Shown here in pieces: positions 9,397-18,404 of a DNA stretch of 64,000 bases. The notes beneath the pieces are model-generated. The model searched no databases, was not told where the DNA came from, and saw only the letters and a program-made list of their open reading frames with translations. Each line of letters starts with the position of its first letter. The stretch's first letter is position 1. The position numbers were made by a program, and so were the translations under genes. The DNA comes from Burkholderia pyrrocinia (lineage in GTDB: Bacteria > Pseudomonadota > Gammaproteobacteria > Burkholderiales > Burkholderiaceae): positions 2,046,001-2,110,000 of the forward strand of contig NZ_CP011503.1 in NCBI RefSeq assembly GCF_001028665.1, given 5' to 3'.

Positions 9397-10520
9397 AGTT
9401 GATTCTCGCAGTCGACGCGATCGTTCCGCCGCTGACCGGCATTGGGCGATATACATGGGAGTTGGCGAAGTACTATCGAGCGGCACCCGCTGGCGATCTT
9501 GATGCCGTCCTTTATTACTTCGCGGGGGAATGGGTTGGCGATCCCGGGCAACTACTAGATGGCCAACCGCGGCGGAGCGTTGCAGCGCGCCAAAATGGGG
9601 GATTCTGGTCGCGTGCTTCTGCCGCCATGAGGAGTTGGCGGCAACAGCGCGCGCTCCGAACACATATCTTTCATTCTCCGAACTATTTCCTGCCGGAGTA
9701 TGTGGAAGACGGAGTGATTACGGTTCATGACCTGTCCGTTTTCAAATACCCGGAGACTCACCCGATAGAACGCATTCGCCATTTCGAGCGAAGCTTTGCG
9801 TCGACACTGCGTCGCACCGCACATATCATCACCGATTCCGAGGCTATAAAACGAGAAGTGTCGGAGTATTTTGGCTGGTCGCTGGACAATATCACCTCGG
9901 TTCCCCTTGGGGTCCCGCCGGAATTCAGGCCTTACGATCGCGAAGATCTCGTCGTTGCGCTGAACCAGTATCGTCTATCTCCTGGCGCCTATACGCTTTG
10001 CGTATCAACGCTGGAGCCGAGAAAGCGAGTCGACGCATTGCTTGCAGCGTATTCGGCGTTGCCTGTTGATTTGCGGGGCCGTTACCCGCTCGTGCTTGCC
10101 GGGAGTTCGGGTTGGCTGAACGACGAGTTGCGCGGAAGGATCGCGAAGGGTGAGGCAGAAGGGTGGTTACGGTATTTGGGTTTTGTTCCGGAGCCTCTGT
10201 TGCCGCTGCTCTACGCAGGAGCGCACGCGTTTTTTTTCCCGTCGCTCTACGAAGGCTTTGGCCTACCGGTGCTGGAGGCGTTCGCAAGCGGCGTGCCGAC
10301 GCTTACGTCCCGTTCCTCGTCGTTGCCCGAGGTGGCCGACGGCGCTGCATGGCTTGTTGAGCCAGGAGATGACGCATCGTTGCGTGACGGAATTGAGCGT
10401 GTAATTTGTGATGGGGAGTGGCGCACAGCTGCGGTCGCTCGCGGGCTGCAAGTTGCGAGTGTGGCGACCTGGACGAGATGTGCGGAGCGTACGCTGGACG
10501 TGTGTCGAAGATTAGCCTGA
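9393..10520 (+). CDS. Glycosyltransferase family 4 (D-rhamnosyl/mannosyltransferase-like)
   Basis: GT4 enzyme of about 375 residues. The TTG at 9393 is preferred because GGAGAG at 9381-9386 is well spaced and the protein then opens directly with the first beta strand (LILAVDAIVPPLTGIGRYT). An ATG at 9372 inside the upstream gene is the alternative and adds seven residues. The inter-domain segment has TLCVSTLEPRKRVDALLAAY, and the donor site shows FFPSLYEGFGLPVLEAFASG. Its position right after gmd-rmd suggests it uses the GDP-6-deoxy sugar they make (inference). It ends two bases from the convergent gene that follows. Confidence 0.83.
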   Translation: MKLILAVDAIVPPLTGIGRYTWELAKYYRAAPAGDLDAVLYYFAGEWVGDPGQLLDGQPRRSVAARQNGGFWSRASAAMRSWRQQRALRTHIFHSPNYFLPEYVEDGVITVHDLSVFKYPETHPIERIRHFERSFASTLRRTAHIITDSEAIKREVSEYFGWSLDNITSVPLGVPPEFRPYDREDLVVALNQYRLSPGAYTLCVSTLEPRKRVDALLAAYSALPVDLRGRYPLVLAGSSGWLNDELRGRIAKGEAEGWLRYLGFVPEPLLPLLYAGAHAFFFPSLYEGFGLPVLEAFASGVPTLTSRSSSLPEVADGAAWLVEPGDDASLRDGIERVICDGEWRTAAVARGLQVASVATWTRCAERTLDVCRRLA

Positions 10521-10521
10521 G

Positions 10522-11781
10522 TTATCTTGCAGCCAGCTCGATCACGAACGTTGCTAGTTGTTTGGCGCTCGCGGCCCAACTGATCGGCTCGATCGAGCCG
10601 CTGCGTGGCGCAGCACCTGTCGCAAGTTGTGTGAGCCAGTCGGACATTTGGCGTGCGAGCATGTGCCCGTCCGAGGCCGAGAAATAGGTCGCATGTTCGC
10701 CGGCAACTTCGCGAAATACGGGGAGATCACGCAGAAACAGCGGCTTGTCGTGACGTGCGGCCTCGATAATCGGAAGTCCGAAACCTTCGGCCTCGGATGC
10801 CAGGATGAGACCATCCGCCTGCGTGTAGAAGGTTTCCAGTTGCGCATCATCGACTTCGCTGAGCCAAAATAGCGACCTGCCATTTTGCGGATGCCGCGCT
10901 AGGCGTTCAACGAGCTCATCTACGTGCCATCCTTTCTTGCCGACGATCACTAACGTTGGTTGCTCGCCGTTGTCCCACAGCAAGTCGAGTGCGTCGAGTA
11001 CCTGTGCATGCGCTTTGCGGGGCTCGATCGTGCCAACCATCAACAACATTGGGCGAGCAAATCGCGCAGATACGGAGTGCGACGCAGCTTCGTCGACGCG
11101 TGCACGATCAAGTCTGTCAGCACCAAGCTCAAACCAACGTGCCGGAATCTCTGCTCGAGCAAGACCGAAGCGCTGCTGCATCAGGATATCCACGTTGCTC
11201 GCGACGGTGCGCGATATGCACCAGAATTCATCGGCGTGAATTGCAATTGTGGATAGCCAATGTCGGAACGAGCGATGCGCGCGCGGAGTGAACCAACGAT
11301 GGTGTTGTAGTGGAAGCAGATCGTAGACGACGAACGCACACCGCACGCCTTGCTTTCGCCACGCGAGCAGATCGTGCTGCCGTCTCGGCAGGATGCGACT
11401 GGTAAGGTCGAGACCTAGGAAAATATCACCGTTCGCAACATCGACGGGTGCACCTTTCGGCGTCGTGTCGTAAGGCGCGAGCCCGAGCAGATGATCTGCG
11501 TAGTGGAACGGGATTGTGCGAGTCGCCCAGACGGGGCGCACCTCGAATCCAGCGGGGGGTGAGAGCAGGAGCTGCGTTAACAACGAGCGGACAACCCGTT
11601 GAATGCCGGTACCGGCATCATGAACCGCGATGATGGATACGTCGACGAGCAGTTGGCGGCGCCTCGCTGGTACTCGGTGTGCCGGCACCAATGCGCGTGC
11701 GGCATTTCTGGCAGCGGGCGTGCGGCGCGCCGACAACCATATCGCAGTGAACTGAAGGGCGGCGGCTTTGAAGTGATTCAA
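10522..11781 (-). CDS. Glycosyltransferase family 4
   Basis: A 419-residue GT4 protein. After a basic N-terminal extension of about 40 residues comes LLVDVSIIAVHDAGTGIQRVVRSLL, a start shared with many capsule rhamnosyl- and mannosyltransferases. MLLMVGTIEPRKAHAQVLDAL marks the inter-domain strand and LILASEAEGFGLPIIEAARHDKPLFLRD the donor site. The gene faces the preceding GT head-on (one base between stop codons) and is upstream-most-but-last in the leftward kpsE-kpsM-kpsT-GT block, 26 bases after kpsT. Sugar specificity is not evident. Confidence 0.83.
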   Translation of the reverse strand: MNHFKAAALQFTAIWLSARRTPAARNAARALVPAHRVPARRRQLLVDVSIIAVHDAGTGIQRVVRSLLTQLLLSPPAGFEVRPVWATRTIPFHYADHLLGLAPYDTTPKGAPVDVANGDIFLGLDLTSRILPRRQHDLLAWRKQGVRCAFVVYDLLPLQHHRWFTPRAHRSFRHWLSTIAIHADEFWCISRTVASNVDILMQQRFGLARAEIPARWFELGADRLDRARVDEAASHSVSARFARPMLLMVGTIEPRKAHAQVLDALDLLWDNGEQPTLVIVGKKGWHVDELVERLARHPQNGRSLFWLSEVDDAQLETFYTQADGLILASEAEGFGLPIIEAARHDKPLFLRDLPVFREVAGEHATYFSASDGHMLARQMSDWLTQLATGAAPRSGSIEPISWAASAKQLATFVIELAAR

Positions 11782-11807
11782 ACGGCCAGCGTTGGCAGTG
11801 CGGGGTG

Positions 11808-12461
11808 TCAGGCGGCGTTCTCCTGATAGAACGCGTAGGCTTCCTCGACCACGTCGAATGCGTGCAACTTGCCCGCAATCAGCACTGCCGCGCGATCACA
11901 ATGTTCCCGTATGTAGCTTGCATCATGGCTCACAATGATCAGTGCGCGGTCCTTGCGTCGTTCGAACAGTTCGTGATGGCACTTCGCGTGGAACCGGCTA
12001 TCGCCGACTGCGACGATTTCGTCGATCAGGAAGCAATCGAATTCGATGGCCATTGAAATTGCGAACGCAAGGCGAGCGCGCATCCCGGCGGAATAACTCT
12101 TGACCGGCTCACGCAAATAGTAGCCGAGCTCTGAAAATTCCTGAACGAATGGTTCAGCTGCCTTCGCGTCTGCGCCATAGACTCGACAGATGAATCGCAA
12201 ATTGTCCATGCCGGTCAGGCTGCCTTGGAACGCGCCTCCGAATGCGAGCGGCCAAGACACCTGCATGCTCCGACGAATGCGGCCGGCAGTCGGCAGTTCG
12301 GCCCCGCTGATCATTCTGATCAACGTCGATTTTCCGGCCCCGTTGCGACCCAGAATGCCGACTTTTTCGCCTTGCCGAACCTGCAGATTGACCTTGTTCA
12401 GTACGCGTCGCGTGCCTTGCCGCGTGTGATAGTCCTTGCAGACGCCTTCGAGTTCGATCAT
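11808..12461 (-). CDS. wzt2: Capsule ABC transporter ATP-binding protein (KpsT family)
   Basis: A 217-residue ATPase of the capsule export ABC transporter. It has Walker A GRNGAGKS, a signature-like [13 protein letters not shown], Walker [18 protein letters not shown] and the switch His in IIVSHD. Its short length, without a C-terminal carbohydrate-binding extension, places it with KpsT/CtrD/BexA rather than the O-antigen Wzt type. The start at 12461 overlaps the kpsM stop by four bases; the longer open frame extending to 13136 only shadows kpsM in another frame. It works with the permease encoded just upstream. Confidence 0.93.
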   Translation of the reverse strand: MIELEGVCKDYHTRQGTRRVLNKVNLQVRQGEKVGILGRNGAGKSTLIRMISGAELPTAGRIRRSMQVSWPLAFGGAFQGSLTGMDNLRFICRVYGADAKAAEPFVQEFSELGYYLREPVKSYSAGMRARLAFAISMAIEFDCFLIDEIVAVGDSRFHAKCHHELFERRKDRALIIVSHDASYIREHCDRAAVLIAGKLHAFDVVEEAYAFYQENAA

Positions 12462-13252
12462 TCGGGTTCCACTCTCATGCTTGCATCGCGCACGAAATAG
12501 AGACCGATCAGCAAAAGGATCATGTCGCTGAAGACCATATACGGGATGCTGTAATGCGGCTTGACGAGCGAGCCGAAGTAGCCGCCCCGGAGCATTTCCG
12601 TGCCGTGCACCATCGGCAGTAGCAAAATGACTTTCTGAAATTTCTCTGGCAGCCACGACACCATGAAAATCGAACCGGACAGCGGGAACATAAGATAGGC
12701 GACGGTGTGCCAGATGCGGTCCACCGCTTCGCTGCGCTCGGACAGTGCGCCGATGATGAGCGCGAGCCCGGTACCAAATACTGCCAAGTGAAGCCATGCG
12801 CCGATGATCATCGTCAGGTCCTCGGGCGGCTTCATCATGCCTGCGGCGATGAAGAGGACGGAGAGAAACGTAAACGACATCGTGGCGCCCGATATTTCCA
12901 GCAGGAGGCGGGCGAAGAAAAAATCGACGACGCGCACGTTGCGGTGATAGAGCAGCGCCTGATTCGGAAGGATCGCAAGTGCGCAGCGATTCGCGCAATT
13001 GCGCCACAGCAGAACGGGAGAGTAGCCGGTGATCGCGAATGCCGTTATCGGCAATGTCGAGCCGTGCGTTGCCTTCGTGAGCGTCCACAGCATGAGCACG
13101 CCCACCGTAAACATCATCGGCTCGAAAAAGATCCACAGAAAGCCGATGTTGTGCCGGCCGAATCGCGTCAGTATTTCTCGCATCAGCAGAGCGCTCACAA
13201 TGCGCGTCTGAATTGTGAGCGAGCGAGATAGCGGAGTATCGTGATGTGCCAT
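12458..13252 (-). CDS. wzm2: Capsule ABC transporter permease (KpsM family)
   Basis: A 264-residue inner-membrane permease of the ABC-2 capsule export family. The N-terminus [21 protein letters not shown] is the conserved KpsM/BexB/CtrC opening. About six hydrophobic segments follow, including [28 protein letters not shown] and [17 protein letters not shown], and the C-terminus has the amphipathic [15 protein letters not shown]. It lies between the KpsE homologue upstream (12 bases) and kpsT (ATGA overlap). Together they form the export channel feeding the WcbC-like outer-membrane protein. Confidence 0.93.
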   Translation of the reverse strand: MAHHDTPLSRSLTIQTRIVSALLMREILTRFGRHNIGFLWIFFEPMMFTVGVLMLWTLTKATHGSTLPITAFAITGYSPVLLWRNCANRCALAILPNQALLYHRNVRVVDFFFARLLLEISGATMSFTFLSVLFIAAGMMKPPEDLTMIIGAWLHLAVFGTGLALIIGALSERSEAVDRIWHTVAYLMFPLSGSIFMVSWLPEKFQKVILLLPMVHGTEMLRGGYFGSLVKPHYSIPYMVFSDMILLLIGLYFVRDASMRVEPE

Positions 13253-13264
13253 TGCCGCTAGCTA

Positions 13265-14539
13265 TCAGTCGTGGTGCTCACGCACACCCGCGAGCAGCAG
13301 GCTCAGGATGCCCCAGGCGATCATGCCGAGCGCGAAAACCTCGAAGATCGACTTCAGCCGTTTCGGCTCGATCGCGACGTCCGGCGTATTCGGCTGAACG
13401 AGACGCTCCAGGTAGAGTTGCTGGCGTTGTGCCTCGGCGCGTGCAGTTTCCATGGCCGCCATTGCGGATGCGAGCTGCTTGTCTGCAAACTGAGCATCGA
13501 GTTGCAGGCGCGTATAGCTCGCTGTCTTGTTCGACAGTGAGTTCCTGCTCCCTGCTACGCCACCCGTCGCTTCCTTGATCTGTTGTTCGGTCTCGCTGAT
13601 GCTGTTTTTGAGGACGGCGACCTGCGGATTTTGCGGAGCGATCGACTGCAGTTGCCGCAATTGGGTCTGGGCGGCAAACAACTGGGTCTGCAGGCTCGTA
13701 ATCTGCTGCAACTGGAGCGCAGATTGCTTTTCGGGATCGAAGACCGAGTTCGAGTTTCTGTACGCGGCGAGCGCGACCGCGGCATCCTTCGCCTTGGCGA
13801 CGGCTGCGTCGACCTGACGCTGTGCAAATTGCACGGTATCCGTAGCTGCGCGTTCGTTCATCCGGTTGACAAGCCGTTCGCTTAGCGTCAGAAGCTGAGA
13901 ACTGATCCTGTGTGCGTCCTCGGCCGTGTAGGCGCGCACCTGCAGAGTCGTGATGGACGAAGCGGAGTCGAAATTGACTGACACGATGCGCTTGCCGTAA
14001 TACTTCCACAGCGATTCGAAGCTACCGTCGAGCGTCGCATTGAAGCGACTGAAAAAGTCACCCTGCTTCGAGTATGCGTCGAGGACGTAGTTTTGGCGGT
14101 TGAGCTCGGTGAGTGCATCCCGTGACTGGATGTAATCGATGACGGGATACGCGTCATCTTGTCCGCGCCCGAGACCAGTGCCCTCCAATAGGGCGCCAAC
14201 CATACCGGTTTGTGCGGCCCGCTGCGCGCTACGAACCACGAAGCGCGACTCGGACACGTAGACGTCTGAAGCGATGAGGCCGTAATAAAGGGTCGCGATG
14301 AGCGTAGGTGCGGCCACTGTCACGACAAAAAGGCGGTTGAGCCTTTTCAGGCGTCCAAACAGGTTCGCTTTCGGTGTTCCGGACGTAGAGATTGAGGCGC
14401 TGCCAGATACGTTTTCCAACTTCCATCCATCCAGGCTGATTAGCTCTGCACATACTGTCAAAAGGGATATTCTCTCCTTTCGACTAAAGAGCGGATTCAA
14501 TTTAATGACACGGTCACGAAGCGGTGGTAGCGGGGGCAT
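13265..14539 (-). CDS. wcbD: Capsule export inner-membrane polysaccharide co-polymerase (KpsE/CtrB/BexC)
   Basis: Periplasmic adaptor of the capsule exporter with the classic two-membrane-segment layout. A transmembrane helix ([21 protein letters not shown]) lies near residue 70. A long periplasmic coiled coil rich in Gln and Ala spans about 200-380, and a C-terminal helix ([18 protein letters not shown]) ends in a short cytoplasmic tail. [15 protein letters not shown] after the first helix is diagnostic of the family. The 424-residue reading from ATG 14539 has an unusual Pro-rich start. A shorter start within the next 50 codons is possible, since AGGAG lies about 75 bases further in. It should bridge KpsMT and the outer-membrane lipoprotein. 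Confidence 0.9.
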   Translation of the reverse strand: MPPLPPLRDRVIKLNPLFSRKERISLLTVCAELISLDGWKLENVSGSASISTSGTPKANLFGRLKRLNRLFVVTVAAPTLIATLYYGLIASDVYVSESRFVVRSAQRAAQTGMVGALLEGTGLGRGQDDAYPVIDYIQSRDALTELNRQNYVLDAYSKQGDFFSRFNATLDGSFESLWKYYGKRIVSVNFDSASSITTLQVRAYTAEDAHRISSQLLTLSERLVNRMNERAATDTVQFAQRQVDAAVAKAKDAAVALAAYRNSNSVFDPEKQSALQLQQITSLQTQLFAAQTQLRQLQSIAPQNPQVAVLKNSISETEQQIKEATGGVAGSRNSLSNKTASYTRLQLDAQFADKQLASAMAAMETARAEAQRQQLYLERLVQPNTPDVAIEPKRLKSIFEVFALGMIAWGILSLLLAGVREHHD

Positions 14540-14882
14540 TGCTGGCCCTTTCGATCACCTGTCGCACCGTCTGGACGCAGGCGGACGACGTCCGGCCAGC
14601 TGTAGCATTTCTACCGGACGACGAAGCGCGGCGGCCAAGGAGCGGGGCGGCTGATTATAGCGAGCGAGGGGGGATTGTGCTATCTCTGGTCTCGTCGCGT
14701 TACATTTGCGCAAATACGGCGGCGCGGCTCGGCGGAACCAATTTTTCTTTTCGGGTGAGAGGTGTTATATTCACCGGCTCCTAGAAAGACGAGCGGTCAA
14801 GCCGCCAGCTGGAAAATTTAATAGCTAAAAGGGCCGATAGAGTCTTTCTTCGGTCGGGTCAATTCGCCGGTTGGTATTTTCG
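14540..14882. promoter_or_regulatory. Divergent intergenic region driving the kpsEMT and wcbO-T blocks
   Basis: 343 bases without a convincing gene between the leftward kpsE and rightward kpsS homologues. It is A/T-rich compared with its flanks from about 14690 onward. TATATT at 14766-14771 is a fair -10 hexamer for the rightward operon, but no good -35 lies 17 bases before it. GGTGA and TCACC flank it as a short inverted repeat. Both halves of the locus must be transcribed from here, so it is the likely control point. Confidence 0.4.
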
Positions 14883-16088
14883 ATGCCTCGCTCATTTCTT
14901 GTGCTGCAAGGCACGGCTTCGTCGTTTTTCAGTCGGCTCGCGGATGCCTTGATCGAGCGGGGGCACGTGGTACATCGCGTTAATTTCTGTGGCGGCGACT
15001 GGTTCTACGGCAGGACACGCAATCCGCTCAACTACGTCGGACGGGTTTCCGAGCTTCATGCTTGGTATGGCGACTTCGTTCGCCGGGAGGGTGTCACCGA
15101 TGTTCTGATGTTCGGTGACTGCCGCGAAGTTCACCGGCACATGCATTCTGTCGCCGAGCACTTCGGTCTGCGCGTACACGTGTTCGAAGAGGGCTACGTC
15201 CGCCCGCACTGGATTACGCTTGAAAGCTACGGCGTGAACGGCCGCTCGCGAATGCCGGTGGATCCGCTGGAATACATGAAGTTGCGCAAGGTCATCCCGG
15301 CCGCCGAACCCGGAATGCCAACCGGTTACAACCTGTACGAGCGGGTGTTTCACGACATCACGTATCGGGTCGCCAACGCGCTGCTCGCGTGGCGTTTTCC
15401 GTTCTATCGCAGTCACCGGCCGAAGAACGGCGTGTTCGAGTACACGGGGCTCGCGGTTCGAGCCTCGCTGCAAGGCAAGCACCGGCGGGAGGCAGAAGTA
15501 GTTACGCGCGAGCTGCTGGCGAGCGGCCGGCACTTTTACCTGTTTCCGCTTCAGCTCAACTCCGATGCGCAGATCGTCGTGCATTCGCCTTTCGGCGGTG
15601 TGCGGGAAGCGATTGATTACGTGGTGCGCTCGTTTGCCCGGCACGCGCCACAGGACGCGACGCTGCTGATCAAGAATCACCCACTCGACACCGGCATGAT
15701 TGAATATCATCGCTTCGCGATGTCGATCGCGCGCGAGGCTGGTATCGGTGATCGCGTCCGCTTCATCAACTCGGGCCACTTGCCTACGCTGCTCGAACAT
15801 GCGCGCGGCGTGGTTGTGGTGAACAGCACGGTCGGGTTGTCGGCGTTGCACCATGAGCGCCCGCTAGTTGCACTCGGGACCGCTATTTATAATATGCCCG
15901 GCTTGACCTGGCAGGGAAAACTCGACGATTTTTGGCACGGTGACGAGCTGCCGGACATGCACCTCTATCACGCCTTCCTGGACTACGTGATGCATCACAC
16001 GCAAATCAACGGCGATTTCTACACCCGAACCGGTATCGAGATGGCGGTCGCGGGTGCGGTCGAGCGCCTGGATCGCGCGGATGCCTGA
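14883..16088 (+). CDS. wcbO: KpsS-like capsule polysaccharide lipid-linker (Kdo) transferase
   Basis: A 401-residue member of the Capsule_synth (KpsS/LipB) family, retaining beta-Kdo transferases that build the poly-Kdo linker on phosphatidylglycerol in E. coli. Visible family marks are FEEGYVRPHWITLE (about 105-118), FPLQLNSDAQIVVHSPF (about 222-238), LLIKNHPLD (about 262) and VVVVNSTVGLSALHHERPL (about 315). ATG 14883 is preferred to an in-frame TTG at 14871. It overlaps the SDR gene by eight bases. Its presence says the capsule is attached to a lipid through a Kdo-like linker. Whether the acceptor lipid here is phosphatidylglycerol or the product of the downstream PKS module is open. Confidence 0.88.
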   Translation: MPRSFLVLQGTASSFFSRLADALIERGHVVHRVNFCGGDWFYGRTRNPLNYVGRVSELHAWYGDFVRREGVTDVLMFGDCREVHRHMHSVAEHFGLRVHVFEEGYVRPHWITLESYGVNGRSRMPVDPLEYMKLRKVIPAAEPGMPTGYNLYERVFHDITYRVANALLAWRFPFYRSHRPKNGVFEYTGLAVRASLQGKHRREAEVVTRELLASGRHFYLFPLQLNSDAQIVVHSPFGGVREAIDYVVRSFARHAPQDATLLIKNHPLDTGMIEYHRFAMSIAREAGIGDRVRFINSGHLPTLLEHARGVVVVNSTVGLSALHHERPLVALGTAIYNMPGLTWQGKLDDFWHGDELPDMHLYHAFLDYVMHHTQINGDFYTRTGIEMAVAGAVERLDRADA

Positions 16089-16872
16089 TCAACTGCCGCG
16101 GTGCATCGTCATTACCGGCGCCAGTGCCGGTCTCGGCCGCGCGCTCGCGCTCGGCTATGCCCGACCGGGCACGACGCTCGGCATTGTCGGTCGCAATACC
16201 GCCGAAGTTGATATAACGGCGGCGGCCTGCCGTGCGCGGGGCGCCATGGTCGACACGGGCACGATCGACGTGCGCGACGCCGAGTCGACTGCCGCATGGC
16301 TGGCCGATTTCGACACCCGTCACCCGATCGACCTGCTGATCGCGAACGCTGGCGTGGCCAGCACGATCGCCGACGCGAGCGACTGGGAAGACCTTGAGCG
16401 CACGGCTCGCGTCATCGACACGAATCTCTACGGTGCATTGCATACGGTCCTGCCGGTCGTCGACCGGATGCGTGAGCGCAGGCGCGGCCGAATCGCGATG
16501 GTCAGTTCGATCGCGGCGCTGCGGGGCATGGCGATTTCCCCGGCCTATTGCGCGAGCAAGGCCGCGATCAAGGCCTATGGTGATTCCGTGCGGCCGCTGC
16601 TGGCGCGCGACGGTGTAGGTGTGACCGTCATTCTGCCCGGCTTCGTGAAGACGGCGATGAGTGACGTGTTTCCCGGCGACAAGCCGTTCCTCTGGAGTGC
16701 CGAGCGCTCGGCCGCATACATTCGCCGGCGGCTCGATGCGGGACGAAACGAGATCGCATTTCCCGGATTGCTCGCGTTTGGCATGCGCCTCCTGCCGCTT
16801 CTGCCCGCCGCGGTTGCCGACGCGATCCTCGACCGTCTGTCTTATCTGCCGTCGAAGGATCGGGTCAATTGA
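16081..16872 (+). CDS. wcbP: Short-chain dehydrogenase/reductase
   Basis: Classical SDR of 263 residues with the cofactor motif TGASAGLGRALALGY, NAGVAS, the catalytic Ser in VSSIAALRG and the YCASK Tyr-Lys pair. It overlaps the kpsS homologue by eight bases and the next gene by four (TTGA), so it belongs to one translational unit with wcbQ. In sphingolipid and fumonisin-type pathways an SDR reduces the 3-keto group made by an alpha-oxoamine synthase. Since such a synthase lies downstream (27.0 kb), that role is a reasonable but untested proposal. Confidence 0.87.
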   Translation: MPDQLPRCIVITGASAGLGRALALGYARPGTTLGIVGRNTAEVDITAAACRARGAMVDTGTIDVRDAESTAAWLADFDTRHPIDLLIANAGVASTIADASDWEDLERTARVIDTNLYGALHTVLPVVDRMRERRRGRIAMVSSIAALRGMAISPAYCASKAAIKAYGDSVRPLLARDGVGVTVILPGFVKTAMSDVFPGDKPFLWSAERSAAYIRRRLDAGRNEIAFPGLLAFGMRLLPLLPAAVADAILDRLSYLPSKDRVN

Positions 16873-18401
16873 GTGCGCGTCTTGTCGTGACGCTGGCCGC
16901 CACCGTTGTGCTGTCGTTCGCGGTCGATGCGGTCGCTGTCCCGCGCGCGCCGCTGAGGCGGCCAATGCTGTCGTCAGTGCTTCACATTCTTTCCGTACTC
17001 TTCTTGTTCGACTTGATGTTCGCCGTCACGTCGCGGCCGCTATTTTCGGCCTGCGCGTCGCTCGCGCTCGTCGGCCTTGTCGCCGCCGTCAGCAATGCGA
17101 AGTACGAGTCGCTGCGCGAGCCGTTCGTATTTACCGATCTGAGCCTTTTCAGCCAGTTGTTTTCGCATCCTCGTCTATACCTGCCGTTCCTGAGCGTCGG
17201 CAAGGTTGTTGCGATCGGCGCGGGCATCGTGTTCGTGATCGCGGGTTTCATCGTCGAGCAGCTCGTGTTTCCAGGCTCCCGCGCGTTGGCTTGGCTCGTG
17301 GCGGCGCTGCCGTTCGCGCTTGCCTTTCCCGTCGCCGCGCGCTTGCCTCTCACGCTCGATCCGTACGTCGACCAGTGTCGCCACGGTTTTTTTGCCGTGT
17401 TCGTTGCTTATCTGCTCAACGGCCTGCGTCCTGCGACGTTCCGGCGGTTTCGCGAGGCTGTGGCGGCCGGGCCGTTCGCAACCGGTGAACCGACGCGGCA
17501 CCCTGACGTAATCCTGATCCAGAGCGAATCGTTCTTCGACGCGCGCCGGCTTGGCGAGGCAGTCGCGCCGGAACTCTTCAGGCGCTTCGACGACGCGCGT
17601 CGCGAGGCTGTCTGGCATGGTGAGATGACGGTGCCTGCCTGGGGCGCAAACACCATGCGCACGGAATTCGCGGTGTTGACCGGCACGGAATCCTTTTCGC
17701 TCGGGTATGCGCGTTTCTATCCCTATGCATTTGTAAGAAATAAAATCGCGTCACTCGCGTCCTGGCTCGGTCGTTGCGGCTACGACACAGTCGCGATTCA
17801 TCCCTATTACGCCGATTTCTTCGGACGCGACCGGGTATTTCCGTTGCTCGGCTTTACGCGCTTTCTCGATATCCGTCACTTTGCGTCGGCGCGCCGTGCG
17901 GGGCCTTACGTGGCGGATACCGCGGTCGCCGAGGCGATCATTGCAGAACTTGAGGCGGCGGGTGGCGACCGCCCGCGCTTCGTGTTTGCAATGACGATGG
18001 AAAACCACGGCCCGCTGCACCTCGAGCAGGTTTTGCCCGGCGAATCGTCTTCACGGCATACTCTTGGCGAGGACGCATCCTGGCGTGATCTGACTGCATA
18101 TCTGCGGCACATTGAAAATGCGGACGCAATGATCGGGCGCTTGCTCGATCATTTGCGCACCAGCGATCGTGAAACGGTCGTTTGTTTCTACGGCGACCAC
18201 GTTCCCGCTCTGTCTCATGTTTTTCATAAACTGGACGTTAATCCGCAACACAGCGACTACTTCATTTGGCGGAATTACGGCGCAGTTGCTCCCGAATGCC
18301 GGAACTTGGCCGCCGAGGAGTTAGGGTCGGCACTGCTGCATGTGGTACAAGATCACGGAAATCGCGCGGAAGAACCGCACGCATCCGAGAAAGCGACATA
18401 A
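16869..18401 (+). CDS. wcbQ: LtaS/MdoB-like membrane phosphoglycerol transferase (alkaline phosphatase superfamily)
   Basis: A 510-residue polytopic membrane enzyme starting at TTG 16869, overlapping the previous stop. Residues 1-190 contain about five hydrophobic helices. The rest is a periplasmic sulfatase-fold domain with the metal-site elements VILIQSESFFD (metal-binding Glu), GANTMRTEFAVLTG (Thr nucleophile), TMENHGP and YGDHVPA. These match lipoteichoic acid synthase and OpgB-type enzymes, which transfer phosphoglycerol from phosphatidylglycerol; a phosphoethanolamine transferase or sulfatase is the alternative. Inside a capsule-lipid operon it may decorate the lipid or glycan with a polar head group outside the inner membrane. 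Confidence 0.82.
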   Translation: MSARLVVTLAATVVLSFAVDAVAVPRAPLRRPMLSSVLHILSVLFLFDLMFAVTSRPLFSACASLALVGLVAAVSNAKYESLREPFVFTDLSLFSQLFSHPRLYLPFLSVGKVVAIGAGIVFVIAGFIVEQLVFPGSRALAWLVAALPFALAFPVAARLPLTLDPYVDQCRHGFFAVFVAYLLNGLRPATFRRFREAVAAGPFATGEPTRHPDVILIQSESFFDARRLGEAVAPELFRRFDDARREAVWHGEMTVPAWGANTMRTEFAVLTGTESFSLGYARFYPYAFVRNKIASLASWLGRCGYDTVAIHPYYADFFGRDRVFPLLGFTRFLDIRHFASARRAGPYVADTAVAEAIIAELEAAGGDRPRFVFAMTMENHGPLHLEQVLPGESSSRHTLGEDASWRDLTAYLRHIENADAMIGRLLDHLRTSDRETVVCFYGDHVPALSHVFHKLDVNPQHSDYFIWRNYGAVAPECRNLAAEELGSALLHVVQDHGNRAEEPHASEKAT

Positions 18402-18404
18402 AAG

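Noticed and set aside
14523..14534. ops-like element (GGTGGTAGCGGG, 10 of 12 matches to the RfaH recruitment site)
   Set aside because: A 12-base site with up to two mismatches is expected several times by chance in a window of this size on two strands. It also overlaps the start of the KpsE homologue's reading frame, and no JUMPstart context is seen.
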